NCBI GenBank assembly: GCA_018402455.1
Contig: JAGYIG010000004.1
Span: forward strand, 1-64,000
Direction of reading: 5' to 3'
Length of the DNA: 64,000 nt
Origin: Opitutaceae bacterium
GTDB lineage: Bacteria > Verrucomicrobiota > Verrucomicrobiia > Opitutales > Opitutaceae
Shown: one piece after another, positions 16,011-24,480 of the stretch
Position numbering within the stretch: the first letter of the stretch is position 1
Layout: each line of letters opens with the position of its first letter
Position numbers and translations under genes: made by a program
Notes under the pieces: model-generated
What the model was told of the DNA's origin: nothing
Databases searched by the model: none
Seen by the model: only the letters and a program-made list of their open reading frames with translations

Positions 16011-17291
16011 TCAAGCCCGCTCCTCCCAACGGGGCTCTTCGGCGTCAAAGATCTCCTGACTAAATTCGCCCTCGGATTTGGCCACGATGGTCGAAACGAC
16101 CGCATCGCCGGTCACGTTGACCGCCGTGCGCACCATATCGAGCAGGCGGTCAACCCCCAGAATGACTCCAATCGCCTCCAGGGGCAGACCGACTTGGTTG
16201 AACACCATGGCCAACATAATCAGCCCCACCCCGGGCACCCCCGCCGTGCCCACCGAGGCCAGGGTCGCGGTCATGATCACCATAAGGTATCCCGAGACTC
16301 CCAGCTCGACCCCGAGGGCGGTGGAAATGAACACGGTGGCGACGCCTTGCATGATCGCGGTGCCATCCATGTTAATGGTCGCCCCCAGCGGAATGGTGAA
16401 GGAGCCAATCGAGCGTTTGATGCCAAGGTTGTGCTCCGCGTTCTCCAGGTTCAGGGGCAGGGTCGCGTTGCTGCTAGCGGTCGAAAATGCAAACAACTGC
16501 ACCCGTCGCATTTGGGTGAAGAACCGTTTGACCGAAAGTCCGGAAAACACCTTCAAAATGATTCCATAGGTCACGAAGCCGTGCAGCAGCAGGGCGGCGA
16601 GCACCAAGAAAAAATACTGGCCGAGGGCGGCGATCGTGCTGAAACCCTGCACCGCAAAGGTCTTACCGACCAAGGCCAACACCCCGAACGGCGCCGCCAT
16701 CATCAGCACCACCACCAACTTCATCACGACGTCGTTGAGATCCTGTGCGATCGCCAATACCCGTTGCCCCGGTTTGCCCGCCAGGCACATGGCGATCCCA
16801 ATGAGGATCGCAAAGAGGATCACTTGCAGCATGTTGCCTTCCGCCATCGCCGCGAACGGGTTCTTGGGAAAAATGTTGGTCAAAACCGTCCGCAGTCCCG
16901 GGCTGTCCTGAACCGAAAACGAAGACTCGAGATTGAGCTGAAACCCCGCGCCCGCCCGGAACAACACCGCCATGCCCATGGCGATCGAAATGGCGACCGC
17001 GGTGGTGCCCACGTAGAAAGCCAGGGTTTTCACCCCGATCCGGCCCAACTTGCGCACGTCATCAAGCGAAGCCGTGCCGACGATCAGCGACAAGAGCACC
17101 AGTGGAACCACCAATAATTGCAGCGACCGCACAAAGACATCGCCCATGAACTGAAAGAGCTCCCCCGCAATGAACCCCGGGTTCTCCGCGGTCGCACCCA
17201 TCTGGTTGAGGACCGTGCCGATCACCCCCCCCAGAGCCATGCCGATCAAAATATTGCGGGTCAGGTAGCGGGGATCGAAAAGGGCATTCAT
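16011..17291 (-). CDS. Dicarboxylate/amino acid:cation symporter (DAACS family)
   Basis: 426 aa with eight or so membrane helices. Family signatures are visible: the serine-rich hairpin region STASSNATLPLNLE, IGSFTIPLGATINMDGTAI (the NMDGT motif of helix 7) and GTAGVPGVGLIMLAMV followed by VDRLLDMVRTAVNVTGD (helix 8 substrate-binding Asp, Arg and Asn residues). Members take up glutamate, aspartate or C4-dicarboxylates with Na+ or H+. The arginine in DMVRTAVNVTGD is found in acidic amino acid and dicarboxylate carriers. The gene lies 64 bases upstream of the CNNM gene on the same strand. Confidence 0.93.
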   Translation of the reverse strand: MNALFDPRYLTRNILIGMALGGVIGTVLNQMGATAENPGFIAGELFQFMGDVFVRSLQLLVVPLVLLSLIVGTASLDDVRKLGRIGVKTLAFYVGTTAVAISIAMGMAVLFRAGAGFQLNLESSFSVQDSPGLRTVLTNIFPKNPFAAMAEGNMLQVILFAILIGIAMCLAGKPGQRVLAIAQDLNDVVMKLVVVLMMAAPFGVLALVGKTFAVQGFSTIAALGQYFFLVLAALLLHGFVTYGIILKVFSGLSVKRFFTQMRRVQLFAFSTASSNATLPLNLENAEHNLGIKRSIGSFTIPLGATINMDGTAIMQGVATVFISTALGVELGVSGYLMVIMTATLASVGTAGVPGVGLIMLAMVFNQVGLPLEAIGVILGVDRLLDMVRTAVNVTGDAVVSTIVAKSEGEFSQEIFDAEEPRWEERA

Positions 17292-17453
17292 GAGAAATCA
17301 GAGCTGCGGAGGGCCGGTGACCTTCTTATCGTGTCCCTCCCGGGTCAATCGCAGTCGGATCATCCACCCGACCCGGAATAATATGCCCACTCCCCTGCTC
17401 TTACCTCCAGCTCTCAACGACTGACCACCCTTTCACTCTCCTGCTTCTCCATC

Positions 17454-17714
17454 ATGTCCGCCACCCTCCCTACCCTCTTCGTCAAAACCGGTTGCCCGTG
17501 GTGCGCCCAGGCCCGCGACACCCTCGATCGCGCCGGCCACAAGTATCAAGAGATCAACGTCACCAATGACACCGTCGCCTTTGCAAAAATGCGCCAACTT
17601 TCCGGCCAGACCAAGGCGCCGGTGCTCGATTGGGGTGGAGATATTCTCGCCGACTTCGGCTCGGCGGAGCTCGAACCTTTCCTGAAAGCACGCGGACTCG
17701 CTATTCCCTCCTGA
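17454..17714 (+). CDS. Glutaredoxin-like protein
   Basis: 86 aa, the normal length of a class I glutaredoxin. The dithiol active site CPWC is at residues 14-17, the cis-Pro motif is KAPVLDWGG, and GGDILADF corresponds to the glutathione-binding GG. It should reduce disulfides or glutathione adducts. It is a monocistronic plus-strand gene between the symporter and an intergenic stretch with degenerate palindromes. Confidence 0.9.
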   Translation: MSATLPTLFVKTGCPWCAQARDTLDRAGHKYQEINVTNDTVAFAKMRQLSGQTKAPVLDWGGDILADFGSAELEPFLKARGLAIPS

Positions 17715-17764
17715 GCCAAAAACGTGCCGCCACGGAGAGTCCCACCATCCTGTCACGCTGAACG

Positions 17765-17907
17765 GTAGCCGGGGTCGCCGAGACCGGGTTATCACCGCGC
17801 AAGCGCACTCCGCCGCCGCGGGCGACGACAAGCGCCGCCCCCGCCCACTCCACCGGTTCCCGTGGGCCCACCCCTTGAGCCAGCTCCGGGCTCACCGAGC
17901 CCGGCTA
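17765..17907. repeat. Imperfect terminal inverted repeats around a 143-bp non-coding stretch
   Basis: The left end gtagccggggtc (17765) and the right end gagcccggctac (to 17907) are inverted copies with 11 of 12 matches. The interior is GC-rich and has no gene. A related cccccggctacaacc string occurs at 37409-37423. It may be a small non-autonomous palindromic element common to this genome, or chance GC-rich sequence. Confidence 0.35.
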
Positions 17908-17932
17908 CAACCACTCTGCTTGGCCCCCCTGC

Positions 17933-18787
17933 CTACCGCATGCGTTCCAAACGATCGGCCACATCGGCCTTTAGTCGGTCCAGGTAAGCCAACGTGTAAT
18001 CTGCCAAATCGATCGAGGAATCCGCCACCAGTGGGGTGAGGTCCATCGCCCATGTCAGGTGATCCACCTCATCGATGCGGTGCGCGTCGTGGAAGGTTGC
18101 ATTGGCCGCGCGTCGCCCTTCCACCGCCGTATCATAGCGCTTGCCCCCGGTGATCTGCGAATCAAAGACCGCCAACAAATCCTGCCGCAGCCCGGCGTGA
18201 GCGCTGTCGTTTAACGCGACCTTGTCGTCCGCCAACATCCAGTCCAGTCCGCGCCAAACCTCGACCCCCAGCACCGTCGTCGGACGACGTTCCGGGGCCA
18301 AGCCGCGCAGGGCGGTCAGGCAACGGTGCAGCAAGCCGACGTGGGTGTCATGCTTGTCCGCCGGATTGTGCAGGTAGACCACCTGAGGTGCCGCCACGGC
18401 GAGAATCGCCGCCAAATCCGCCACCACTCCGGTCGCCGCCTCACCGCTCTTCACCGCCGAACTCGGATGGGCGAGCTGAATCTGGACCGCATAACGGCCG
18501 AGACGCGCCGCTTCGCGCTGCTCGTGGCGACGAATGGCCTGCATCTCCTCGTCCGTGCGGTCCGCGTAGGGACCGGTGCGGGCCGACCCGGCTCCGTTGG
18601 TGATCACCACTCCGCCAAAAGCCGCGCGGTCCGGGTGGTCGAGGCAATGAGCGATGCCGCTGTGCGCCATGATTTCCAGGTCGTCAGCATGAGCGCCAAT
18701 CGCCAAGTGAGTGACCCGGGCGAGGGCGGCCTCGGGCGGCGAGGCATCGGGGACAAAGATATCAGTTTGGGGGTTCGAGAATTTCAT
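17933..18787 (-). CDS. PIG-L (LmbE-like) family deacetylase
   Basis: 284 aa. The zinc-binding motif appears as IGAHADDLEIMAHSG near residue 30 (AHADD in place of the usual PHPDD), with VITNGAGSARTG, QVVYLHNPADKHDTHVGL (the HxDHxxxH equivalent) and VLGVEVW. The family removes acetyl groups from N-acetylglucosamine-containing conjugates, including GlcNAc-PI, mycothiol and bacillithiol precursors. The ATG at 18787 overlaps the TGA of the upstream nucleotidyltransferase by one base (TGATG), so the two are translationally coupled. The pairing suggests amino-sugar metabolism. Confidence 0.88.
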   Translation of the reverse strand: MKFSNPQTDIFVPDASPPEAALARVTHLAIGAHADDLEIMAHSGIAHCLDHPDRAAFGGVVITNGAGSARTGPYADRTDEEMQAIRRHEQREAARLGRYAVQIQLAHPSSAVKSGEAATGVVADLAAILAVAAPQVVYLHNPADKHDTHVGLLHRCLTALRGLAPERRPTTVLGVEVWRGLDWMLADDKVALNDSAHAGLRQDLLAVFDSQITGGKRYDTAVEGRRAANATFHDAHRIDEVDHLTWAMDLTPLVADSSIDLADYTLAYLDRLKADVADRLERMR

Positions 18788-19665
18788 CACCGGGAAAATA
18801 AAGAGGCGGGGTATTCGGCGGCGGCCACCATCTGAGCCAGGGTAGCTTCCACCAGCGGCTTATCCTCCCGGTAAGTGACCCCGAACCAACTGGCCGAGGT
18901 GGGGCGCACCCGGACCGTTGCCCGGCCCGCCGCAATCTCGGCCGACACGGCCGCCGGTAAATAAAACTCCGCCTTCTCCTCGGGGAGGCGTTCGGCCCCA
19001 AACTTTCGCCATTGCCGGTCGAGCGCGGCCCAGAACGTCGGCTGAAAGGCCCAGCAATTCATCGAGACGATTTCATCCCCCGCAAAGGTTTGGCCCGGTC
19101 CCACGTCCGAACGAGCGATCCCGGTGTGCTCGACCACCTCGGTGAGTTCACCCGTCGCCGTGACTTGGCACACCCCGCGCGAAACCGATCCCTGCTCGGA
19201 GAGCGTGTTGCCCAATCGATAACCGACCATGGCGTGGTCGGCATCGGGGGCCGCCAGAAAATCCGCCAGCTGGGCGAAGGCGTCCCGCCCCAGAAAATCG
19301 TCGGCGTTGATCACGGCAAAGGATGCCGGCACCTGATCCCGGGCACACCACACCGCATGCCCGGTGCCCCACGGCTTCGTCCGGCCGGGGGGGACCACGC
19401 ATCCGTCGGGCAGCAGATCAAGGGCCTGGAAGGCGTAAGCAACCTCCACTCGATCCGCGTAGCGCGAACCGACCTGCGCCCGAAACACCTCCTCGAAGTC
19501 CCGCCGGATCACGAAGACCACCCGATCGAATCCCGCCCGGATCGCATCATAGACCGCATAGTCCAGAATGGTCTCGCCCCCCGGCCCGACCGGATCGAGT
19601 TGCTTGAGCCCGCCATAGCGCGAGCCCATTCCTGCGGCCAATACTACCAGCGTGCGGACGTGCAT
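18787..19665 (-). CDS. NTP-transferase family sugar nucleotidyltransferase-like protein
   Basis: 292 aa. The N-terminal nucleotide-binding motif LVVLAAGMGSRYGGLKQLDPVGP is the G-x-G-T/S-R-x(5)-K pattern of sugar-nucleotide transferases, followed by AVINADDFLGRDAFAQL with the metal-binding Asp pair. Residues 190-292 (FAGDEIVSMNCWAFQPTFW, EFYLPAAVSAEIAAG, WFGVTYREDKPLVEATLAQM) are conserved in a bacterial group of unknown substrate. Its stop overlaps the start of the PIG-L gene, so the two probably act on the same sugar. The start at 19665 is chosen over 19728 because the longer leader lacks similarity. Confidence 0.88.
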   Translation of the reverse strand: MHVRTLVVLAAGMGSRYGGLKQLDPVGPGGETILDYAVYDAIRAGFDRVVFVIRRDFEEVFRAQVGSRYADRVEVAYAFQALDLLPDGCVVPPGRTKPWGTGHAVWCARDQVPASFAVINADDFLGRDAFAQLADFLAAPDADHAMVGYRLGNTLSEQGSVSRGVCQVTATGELTEVVEHTGIARSDVGPGQTFAGDEIVSMNCWAFQPTFWAALDRQWRKFGAERLPEEKAEFYLPAAVSAEIAAGRATVRVRPTSASWFGVTYREDKPLVEATLAQMVAAAEYPASLFSR

Positions 19666-19799
19666 GGCTTTGATGCATACAGGCCTTCCCGCGGTTTCAA
19701 AGTCATTTCCGCGTCCGGCGTCCGCCACGGTCGACGGTTAGCGCAACTAGCGACCGGAACGGGTTGCGCAGCGCGAAGGGCCGGTCGAAGTTGGGGCCC

Positions 19800-20288
19800 A
19801 TGCGACCCTTAATCGTAGGAAAATTTTGGCGCCGCCTCGGCGGTCTCGCGGGGCTGGCCCTGTTGACTGGATGCGAGACGACCGATCCGTCACCACTCAA
19901 CCAGACCGCCTATGATTCGGTTCCGGTGACCGATCGGTATCCGGAGCTTCAATACCGTGAAGCCATGAAGGAACTGCGGCTGGGCATGACCAAGGCCGAG
20001 GTCACCGCCTTGATCAGTGAACCCACCCGCACCACGGCGGCCGCGAGGGATCCGGCGGGGCTGGAACGGTGGGTCTACGAACTGCAACACCGGCCCCAGT
20101 TTCGCACCGTGACGGCGGAAATGGAGGAAGTCCCGGTGGTGGATCCCATCACGGGCGAGGCCGGCGTGGTGATGGAAGCGCGGCCGGAAACCGAGCGTTT
20201 TCAGTTGGTGGAATTGTTCACCCTGGGATTCGACGCCAACGACGAGTTGGCCGATCTCGACTACGACTCCCACCGCCAACGTAACTGA
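19800..20288 (+). CDS. Small outer-membrane-type lipoprotein, paralogue of the next gene
   Basis: 162 aa. The leader RLGGLAGLALLTGC ends in a lipobox. The mature part has ELRLGMTKAEVTALISEPTRT, a helix-turn motif like that of SmpA/OmlA (BamE) proteins (GMTxxEV...L..P), then a beta segment TVTAEMEEVPVVDPITGEAG. The same AEM-EVP-VDPITGE segment is present in the next gene, so the two arose by tandem duplication. Function is unknown; a periplasmic or outer-membrane assembly role is possible. Confidence 0.78.
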   Translation: MRPLIVGKFWRRLGGLAGLALLTGCETTDPSPLNQTAYDSVPVTDRYPELQYREAMKELRLGMTKAEVTALISEPTRTTAAARDPAGLERWVYELQHRPQFRTVTAEMEEVPVVDPITGEAGVVMEARPETERFQLVELFTLGFDANDELADLDYDSHRQRN

Positions 20289-20302
20289 ACCCCCTGTTCG
20301 GC

Positions 20303-20749
20303 ATGGCTTCCTTCTCTCACGTGCCCCGGCGGATGCTGTTGATCGGATTGGCGCTTTGCGTCGCGGGGTGGACGGGCGGATGTCAGGTCCGCCCGACGGC
20401 CAAACCCCTGCCGAGTGGCGGCGAGCGTCTCGTCGTGGGGATGCGTCTGGAGCGGGTTCAAGCGCTGCTGGGTGAACCGTCGGCCGTCACCCCGGGCACC
20501 GGCGACAACTACGTGCAGGAAACCTGGACCTACCAAATCACCCGCCCGCCGGTGTATCGGACCATTGTGGCGGAAATGCAGGAGGTGCCCTGGGTGGACC
20601 CCATCACCGGGGAAATGAAAACCGTGCAGGAACCCATCAACGACCAGCAGCGACTGGATCAACAGGAAACCCTCACGCTGGTTTTCCGCTACGGGCAGCT
20701 CATCACCATCGATCGCCGGCTGACGGAGCATCGCTCGTTTTCCCGCTAA
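20303..20749 (+). CDS. Small lipoprotein, paralogue of the preceding gene
   Basis: 148 aa with a signal peptide ending in GWTGGC (lipobox-like, with Gly-Gly before Cys). VVGMRLERVQALLGEPSAVTP is the SmpA-like helix motif, and TIVAEMQEVPWVDPITGEMKTV repeats the central segment of the upstream paralogue. The genes are 14 bases apart on the same strand and must be one operon. A shorter start at 20333 would also give a functional signal peptide. No function can be assigned. Confidence 0.78.
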   Translation: MASFSHVPRRMLLIGLALCVAGWTGGCQVRPTAKPLPSGGERLVVGMRLERVQALLGEPSAVTPGTGDNYVQETWTYQITRPPVYRTIVAEMQEVPWVDPITGEMKTVQEPINDQQRLDQQETLTLVFRYGQLITIDRRLTEHRSFSR

Positions 20750-20819
20750 GTTCTTCCGGTTGGGGATTGAGCTCACGGGCGAAGGTGAACACGTTCCTGA
20801 CGCCCCACCCTCGGACTGC

Positions 20820-22184
20820 ATGCATCAAGATCCCCCGGTCATTCGCACGCTCAACACCCTGCCGCCTGCTTGGGACCGGTCGGGCATCTTCGTCGCCAAC
20901 CTGTTCAGTCTCTTTTTCGGCAACCGCGGCCAGACCCAGGACCTTTGCTCCGAGGTCGGTCGCCTCGAAACTTACGGGGGCCGCCTCGTGCCGGTTATTG
21001 AACTCATGTTCCAAGGCCCCGAACCCGGTCTCGTGGTGCTGGAGCAGGAGCCTGATCGGGAGCTGTTCGCCTACTTCACCGAGGAGCTGCAGCTGCAGCT
21101 GCCGGCCATGGCCGTGCTCCCCCACCAGCACTACGAAAGCCTCGCCGCCGATCGACCTGACCCGCACATCGCCGGTCCGCTCCTCGAACGTCTGCAGCAG
21201 ATTTCCTCCGGCTGGATCGACGGATTCGTCACCGATGAGTCCCTGCAGTTTTTGGCGCGCCAGTCTGGTCACCAAACTCTGAATACCCGGCAAGGCAGCT
21301 ACGAGGGCAACCACAAGGTGATGCTCCATCACCACCTCACCGCCTGTGACCTGCCCACCTTCACGACGCACTTGGCCTCGACCCTGAGCGAGATCGACCG
21401 CGCCCGGGCCGAGCTGCGGCGGGCCGGCTACCCGCGCGCCGTGATCAAGACGGCGATCGGCGCAAGCGGCGTGGGCCTCTGGCAGCTGCCCACCGCCGGC
21501 GCCGCCACGAACCTGCCGGAGTATTGCTTTCACGAGGGGGCCTGTCTGGTGCAAGGCTGGCTCGACGATCAGATCGCCGACGTGAGCAAAGTCCACTCGC
21601 CCAGCGTGCAATTGTTCGTGCGCCCCGAAGCGATTCACCTCTACGACGTGACCGATCAGATCCTCGGCATCGACAGTGTGCACGAAGGCAACATGTCCCC
21701 GCCGGGCTGGCTCATCTCCGATCCCGACACCTATGAGGAGCTCATGCATCAGGCCGCCACCGTCGGCAGTTGGCTGCACGGGAGAGGCTATCGCGGCACG
21801 GCCAGTATCGACTTCCACGTCGCCGACCGCACCGGCGGGCGCGAGGTCCGGGTGTGCGAGGTGAATGCCCGGGTCACCGGCGCGACCTACCCGGCTTTGC
21901 TCGCCCGTCATCTCGCCCCCGGCCAAGCTTGGCTGATGCGCAACCTGCGATTCGACCCGGGACTGCCCCCGGCTCAACTGCTCGCGCTGTTGGCCCAGGC
22001 CGACCTGCTGTTCAAGCCGGGAGGGACCCGGCAGGTGCTGCCCATCAACTTCAACGTGCATCCGCAGGAGGGCGTTACCAAGGGACAATTCCTTTGCCTC
22101 GCACCGACGATCGAGGATGCCGCCGCCCTGCTGCACCAAGCTGGCGCGGTGCTGCCGGTGACCGATACCTTTGACCGTGATTAA
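20820..22184 (+). CDS. ATP-grasp ligase, possibly peptide-ligase (PGM1-like)
   Basis: About 454 aa. The C-terminal half is ATP-grasp-like: RAVIKTAIGASGVGLWQLP (nucleotide-binding loop), HEGACLVQGWLDDQIADVS (hinge and adenine region), YRGTASIDFHVADRT and VRVCEVNARVTGATYPALLARHL, where the E-x-N-x-R pattern supplies the Mg2+ ligands. The N-terminal half (WDRSGIFVANLFSLFFG, LVPVIELMFQGPEPGLVVLEQEP) is a pre-ATP-grasp region. The arrangement resembles the peptide ligases related to PGM1, but I cannot rank it against other carboxylate-amine ligases. A longer frame starts at 20760. Its last codons overlap the M20 peptidase gene, so both enzymes are coupled. Confidence 0.72.
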   Translation: MHQDPPVIRTLNTLPPAWDRSGIFVANLFSLFFGNRGQTQDLCSEVGRLETYGGRLVPVIELMFQGPEPGLVVLEQEPDRELFAYFTEELQLQLPAMAVLPHQHYESLAADRPDPHIAGPLLERLQQISSGWIDGFVTDESLQFLARQSGHQTLNTRQGSYEGNHKVMLHHHLTACDLPTFTTHLASTLSEIDRARAELRRAGYPRAVIKTAIGASGVGLWQLPTAGAATNLPEYCFHEGACLVQGWLDDQIADVSKVHSPSVQLFVRPEAIHLYDVTDQILGIDSVHEGNMSPPGWLISDPDTYEELMHQAATVGSWLHGRGYRGTASIDFHVADRTGGREVRVCEVNARVTGATYPALLARHLAPGQAWLMRNLRFDPGLPPAQLLALLAQADLLFKPGGTRQVLPINFNVHPQEGVTKGQFLCLAPTIEDAAALLHQAGAVLPVTDTFDRD

Positions 22185-23316
22185 TTCCGCCCCCCATCAG
22201 CGACTGCGCGACCGCTTGGTCGCCTTGACCCGCGACCTCATTCTATTGCCCAGTTCGGCGGCCCATCCGGCCGCGATCCGTCAGTGCTACGAATTTGTGC
22301 GCAATCATGTTGAAGGGTTCGACGGGGTGGAGATCCACGACCACGAGAACGGCGGCGTTTCCTCCCTTGTGGCGCTGCCCACCGGCAATGCTCAACCCGA
22401 CGTTTTGATGGTGGCGCACCTCGACGTCGTGGACCACCCCGACGCCTCCAGCTACCGCTCGGCCATCCTCGACAATCGCATCGTCGGACCGGGCGCCGGC
22501 GACATGAAAGGCGCGCTTGCTATCCTGATGGTGCTGTTCCGCCGATTTCACCGCACGTATCCGGGCATCAGTCTCGGCCTCGCTGTCACCACCGATGAGG
22601 AAACCGGCGGCATGCACGGGGTGCGCTACCTGATCGAGGAAGTGGGCCTGCGTTGCGGGTGCGCCCTGATCCCGGATGGGGGTTCACCCACCGAAGTCAC
22701 CATCGAGGAGAAAGGAATCCTGCACCTGCAGCTGGTCACCGCCGGACTGCCGGCCCACGCCGCCCGCCCGTGGTTGGGAGAAAATCCCATCCCCCACCTG
22801 ACCGCCGCATTGCATCGGCTGGAGACGGTCTTTGACCCGCTGCGATCCGCCACGGCGGATCATTGGCATCCGACTTGCACCGTAACAGGCATTGGCACCG
22901 AAAACGGCGCCTTCAATCGCCTCGCGGCCGAAGCCCATGCCACCCTCGATATTCGTTTCCCGCCGCCTCACCGCAGCTCCGACCTGATCGCCCTCATCCA
23001 GCAGACCATCGGAGACCGCATCCAAGTTAATCCGATCATCGTGGCGGAGCCGACCCACCTGTCCCCCGACCCAAAGTTTCTGGAGATCGCCGCGCAAATC
23101 ACCGGTCGGCGACCCGCGCTGGCGCGCGAGTCCGGTGGCAGTGACGCGCGATTTCTCCATCCCCACGGTATTCCGGTAATAATGTCGCGTCCCGCGGTCG
23201 GCAACCTTCACGCCCCCGATGAGTGGATCGACATCGATTCGATGGTGGAGTTCTACCGGATCTGTGAAGCCTACTTGGCGCAAAAATTCGCCGTCAACCT
23301 GCCCCCTGAACCCTGA
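22177..23316 (+). CDS. M20-family metallopeptidase (ArgE/DapE/CPG2-like)
   Basis: 379 aa, cytosolic. Zinc and catalytic motifs are intact: LMVAHLDVVDHP (His and catalytic Asp), GPGAGDMKGAL (bridging Asp), TTDEETGGMHG (general-base Glu and ligand Glu), RESGGSDARFL and AVGNLHAPDEWIDI (final His). The dimerisation domain lies between about 170 and 280. Family members hydrolyse acyl-amino acids or small peptides. GTG at 22177 is chosen, eight bases inside the ATP-grasp gene; TTG at 22171 is the alternative. A ligase coupled to an amidase suggests synthesis and trimming of a small amide compound, or salvage of one. Confidence 0.88.
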   Translation: MINSAPHQRLRDRLVALTRDLILLPSSAAHPAAIRQCYEFVRNHVEGFDGVEIHDHENGGVSSLVALPTGNAQPDVLMVAHLDVVDHPDASSYRSAILDNRIVGPGAGDMKGALAILMVLFRRFHRTYPGISLGLAVTTDEETGGMHGVRYLIEEVGLRCGCALIPDGGSPTEVTIEEKGILHLQLVTAGLPAHAARPWLGENPIPHLTAALHRLETVFDPLRSATADHWHPTCTVTGIGTENGAFNRLAAEAHATLDIRFPPPHRSSDLIALIQQTIGDRIQVNPIIVAEPTHLSPDPKFLEIAAQITGRRPALARESGGSDARFLHPHGIPVIMSRPAVGNLHAPDEWIDIDSMVEFYRICEAYLAQKFAVNLPPEP

Positions 23317-23325
23317 TCGGACCCC

Positions 23326-23736
23326 ATGCTTCCCCCGCTGCGCGTGCTTGAAACCTGCCTCTATGCCGAGGACCTCGATGCGGCGTTCGCCTTTTATAGC
23401 CGGGTGCTGAAGCTCAAACTCCATTCCCGCGCCGAGGACCGACACGTTTTCTTCCACTGCGGCGACGGGATGGTGCTGATCTTTAATCCGGCCGAGACGT
23501 CACAGTCCCTCCCCGGCGAAATTCCGGCCCACGGCAGCCGCGGCAGCGAGCACGTCTGCTGGGCCGTGGCGCGGGACGAACTTCCCCGCTGGCGCGCCCA
23601 ACTCGAACATCACGGCGTGGAGATCGAACACGAGGAAAGCTGGCCCAATGGCGCACGCTCGATCTACTTCCGCGATCCGGCGGGAAACAGCCTGGAGTTC
23701 GCCACTCCTCGCTTATGGGAAAACGATCCCGATTGA
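23326..23736 (+). CDS. VOC-family (glyoxalase/bleomycin-resistance fold) protein
   Basis: 136 aa, a single VOC unit with both beta-alpha-beta-beta-beta modules: VLETCLYAEDLDAAFAFYSRVLKL at the start and SIYFRDPAGNSLEFATP at the end. The C-terminal Glu of NSLEF and the early Glu or His positions are the usual metal ligands; the sequence does not distinguish a lyase, dioxygenase or binding protein. It lies ten bases after the M20 gene and is probably the third gene of that operon. Confidence 0.88.
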   Translation: MLPPLRVLETCLYAEDLDAAFAFYSRVLKLKLHSRAEDRHVFFHCGDGMVLIFNPAETSQSLPGEIPAHGSRGSEHVCWAVARDELPRWRAQLEHHGVEIEHEESWPNGARSIYFRDPAGNSLEFATPRLWENDPD

Positions 23737-23775
23737 TACCCCGCCACCGGATCAGCCTACTGGTGATCGCAACCG

Positions 23776-23958
23776 CTAGGGATCCAATTTGTTTTCATGC
23801 GGAGGCAAATCCCGTTCGCTCCGGCGCCTGCCCTGTTTCTTGCGCGGCCATCTCATATCCGGCGGCGTGTTCATTCTGACCACCCACCAAGCCAACAACG
23901 CCAGCACCACGATTACCGGACCAGCAACGGTCAGAATAAATCGCAGAATTTCAGCCAT
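23776..23958 (-). CDS. Small single-pass membrane protein, hypothetical
   Basis: 60 aa: one hydrophobic segment (ILTVAGPVIVVLALLAWWVV) and a strongly basic tail (RWPRKKQGRRRSERD). The shape is that of a small inner-membrane protein with a cytosolic tail. The upstream DNA (23959-24060) is AT-rich and could hold a promoter. There is no family match that I recognise, and the gene call rests on frame and composition only. Confidence 0.5.
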   Translation of the reverse strand: MAEILRFILTVAGPVIVVLALLAWWVVRMNTPPDMRWPRKKQGRRRSERDLPPHENKLDP

Positions 23959-24087
23959 AATTTAGGGTGTATACCCCAGTAAATATGGGCCCACCCAATT
24001 TGGCAATCTCCAAAAACCAAGCACTGCATTTAATCTAAATCGACACGCGGGGCTGGACCTGAAGCCCGCTACGATCACCGTGCAGAA

Positions 24088-24411
24088 ATGAAATTTTCCA
24101 CCGCATTGGGTCGTGTGCGCATTCTGGGGCTGATTGAGGGCTGGTCTTTTGTGGTGCTGCTTTTTGTGGCGATGCCGCTAAAATACCTCGCCGACCAACC
24201 GGCGGCCGTGAGCGTTGTGGGTATGGCGCACGGCGTGTTGTTTTTAGCCCTCTGTGCCGTAGCCCTTCAGGCCCAGATCAATGAAGACCAATGGCCGCTC
24301 AAACGCACTGCCATCATCATCATCGGCGCCCTGCTCCCCTTCGGCCCCTTCGTTGTCGAAGCCAAAATCCTAAAACCTCTAGCCCATGGGGGTCAGGCCG
24401 TTACTTGTTAA
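24088..24411 (+). CDS. DUF3817 membrane protein, C-terminus replaced by a repeat
   Basis: 107 aa with three hydrophobic segments. The conserved DUF3817 motifs are present: GLIEGWSFVVLLFVAMPLKY, VVGMAHGVLFL and the final ALLPFGPFVVEAKIL. The last residues, GGQAVTC and the stop, are read from the left arm of the palindromic element at 24389-24480, so the native C-terminus has been replaced or extended by the insertion. Function of the family is unknown; members are small inner-membrane proteins, some next to transporters. Confidence 0.8.
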   Translation: MKFSTALGRVRILGLIEGWSFVVLLFVAMPLKYLADQPAAVSVVGMAHGVLFLALCAVALQAQINEDQWPLKRTAIIIIGALLPFGPFVVEAKILKPLAHGGQAVTC

Positions 24412-24480
24412 TTTTCTGCTGAGAATGCTTACGAATCACCCCGGGGAGGGTGATAAATTAACAAGTAACGGCCTGACCCC
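24389..24480. repeat. 92-bp palindromic element, copy 1
   Basis: Terminal arms of 26 bp are perfect inverted repeats (24389-24414 and 24455-24480, ggggtcaggccgttacttgt... ). The 40-base interior has its own hairpin (atcaccc / gggtgat). A second 92-bp copy with the same arms lies at 51612-51703. The shape is that of REP/BIME-like or MITE elements mobilised by RAYT (REP-associated tyrosine transposase) or IS200/IS605-like enzymes. The element abuts the nagB stop codon exactly. Confidence 0.85.

Noticed and set aside
15894-17117. Long plus-strand frame opposite the dicarboxylate symporter
   Set aside because: The product is a His/Arg/Gln-rich sequence without family motifs; the minus strand encodes a fully conserved DAACS protein.
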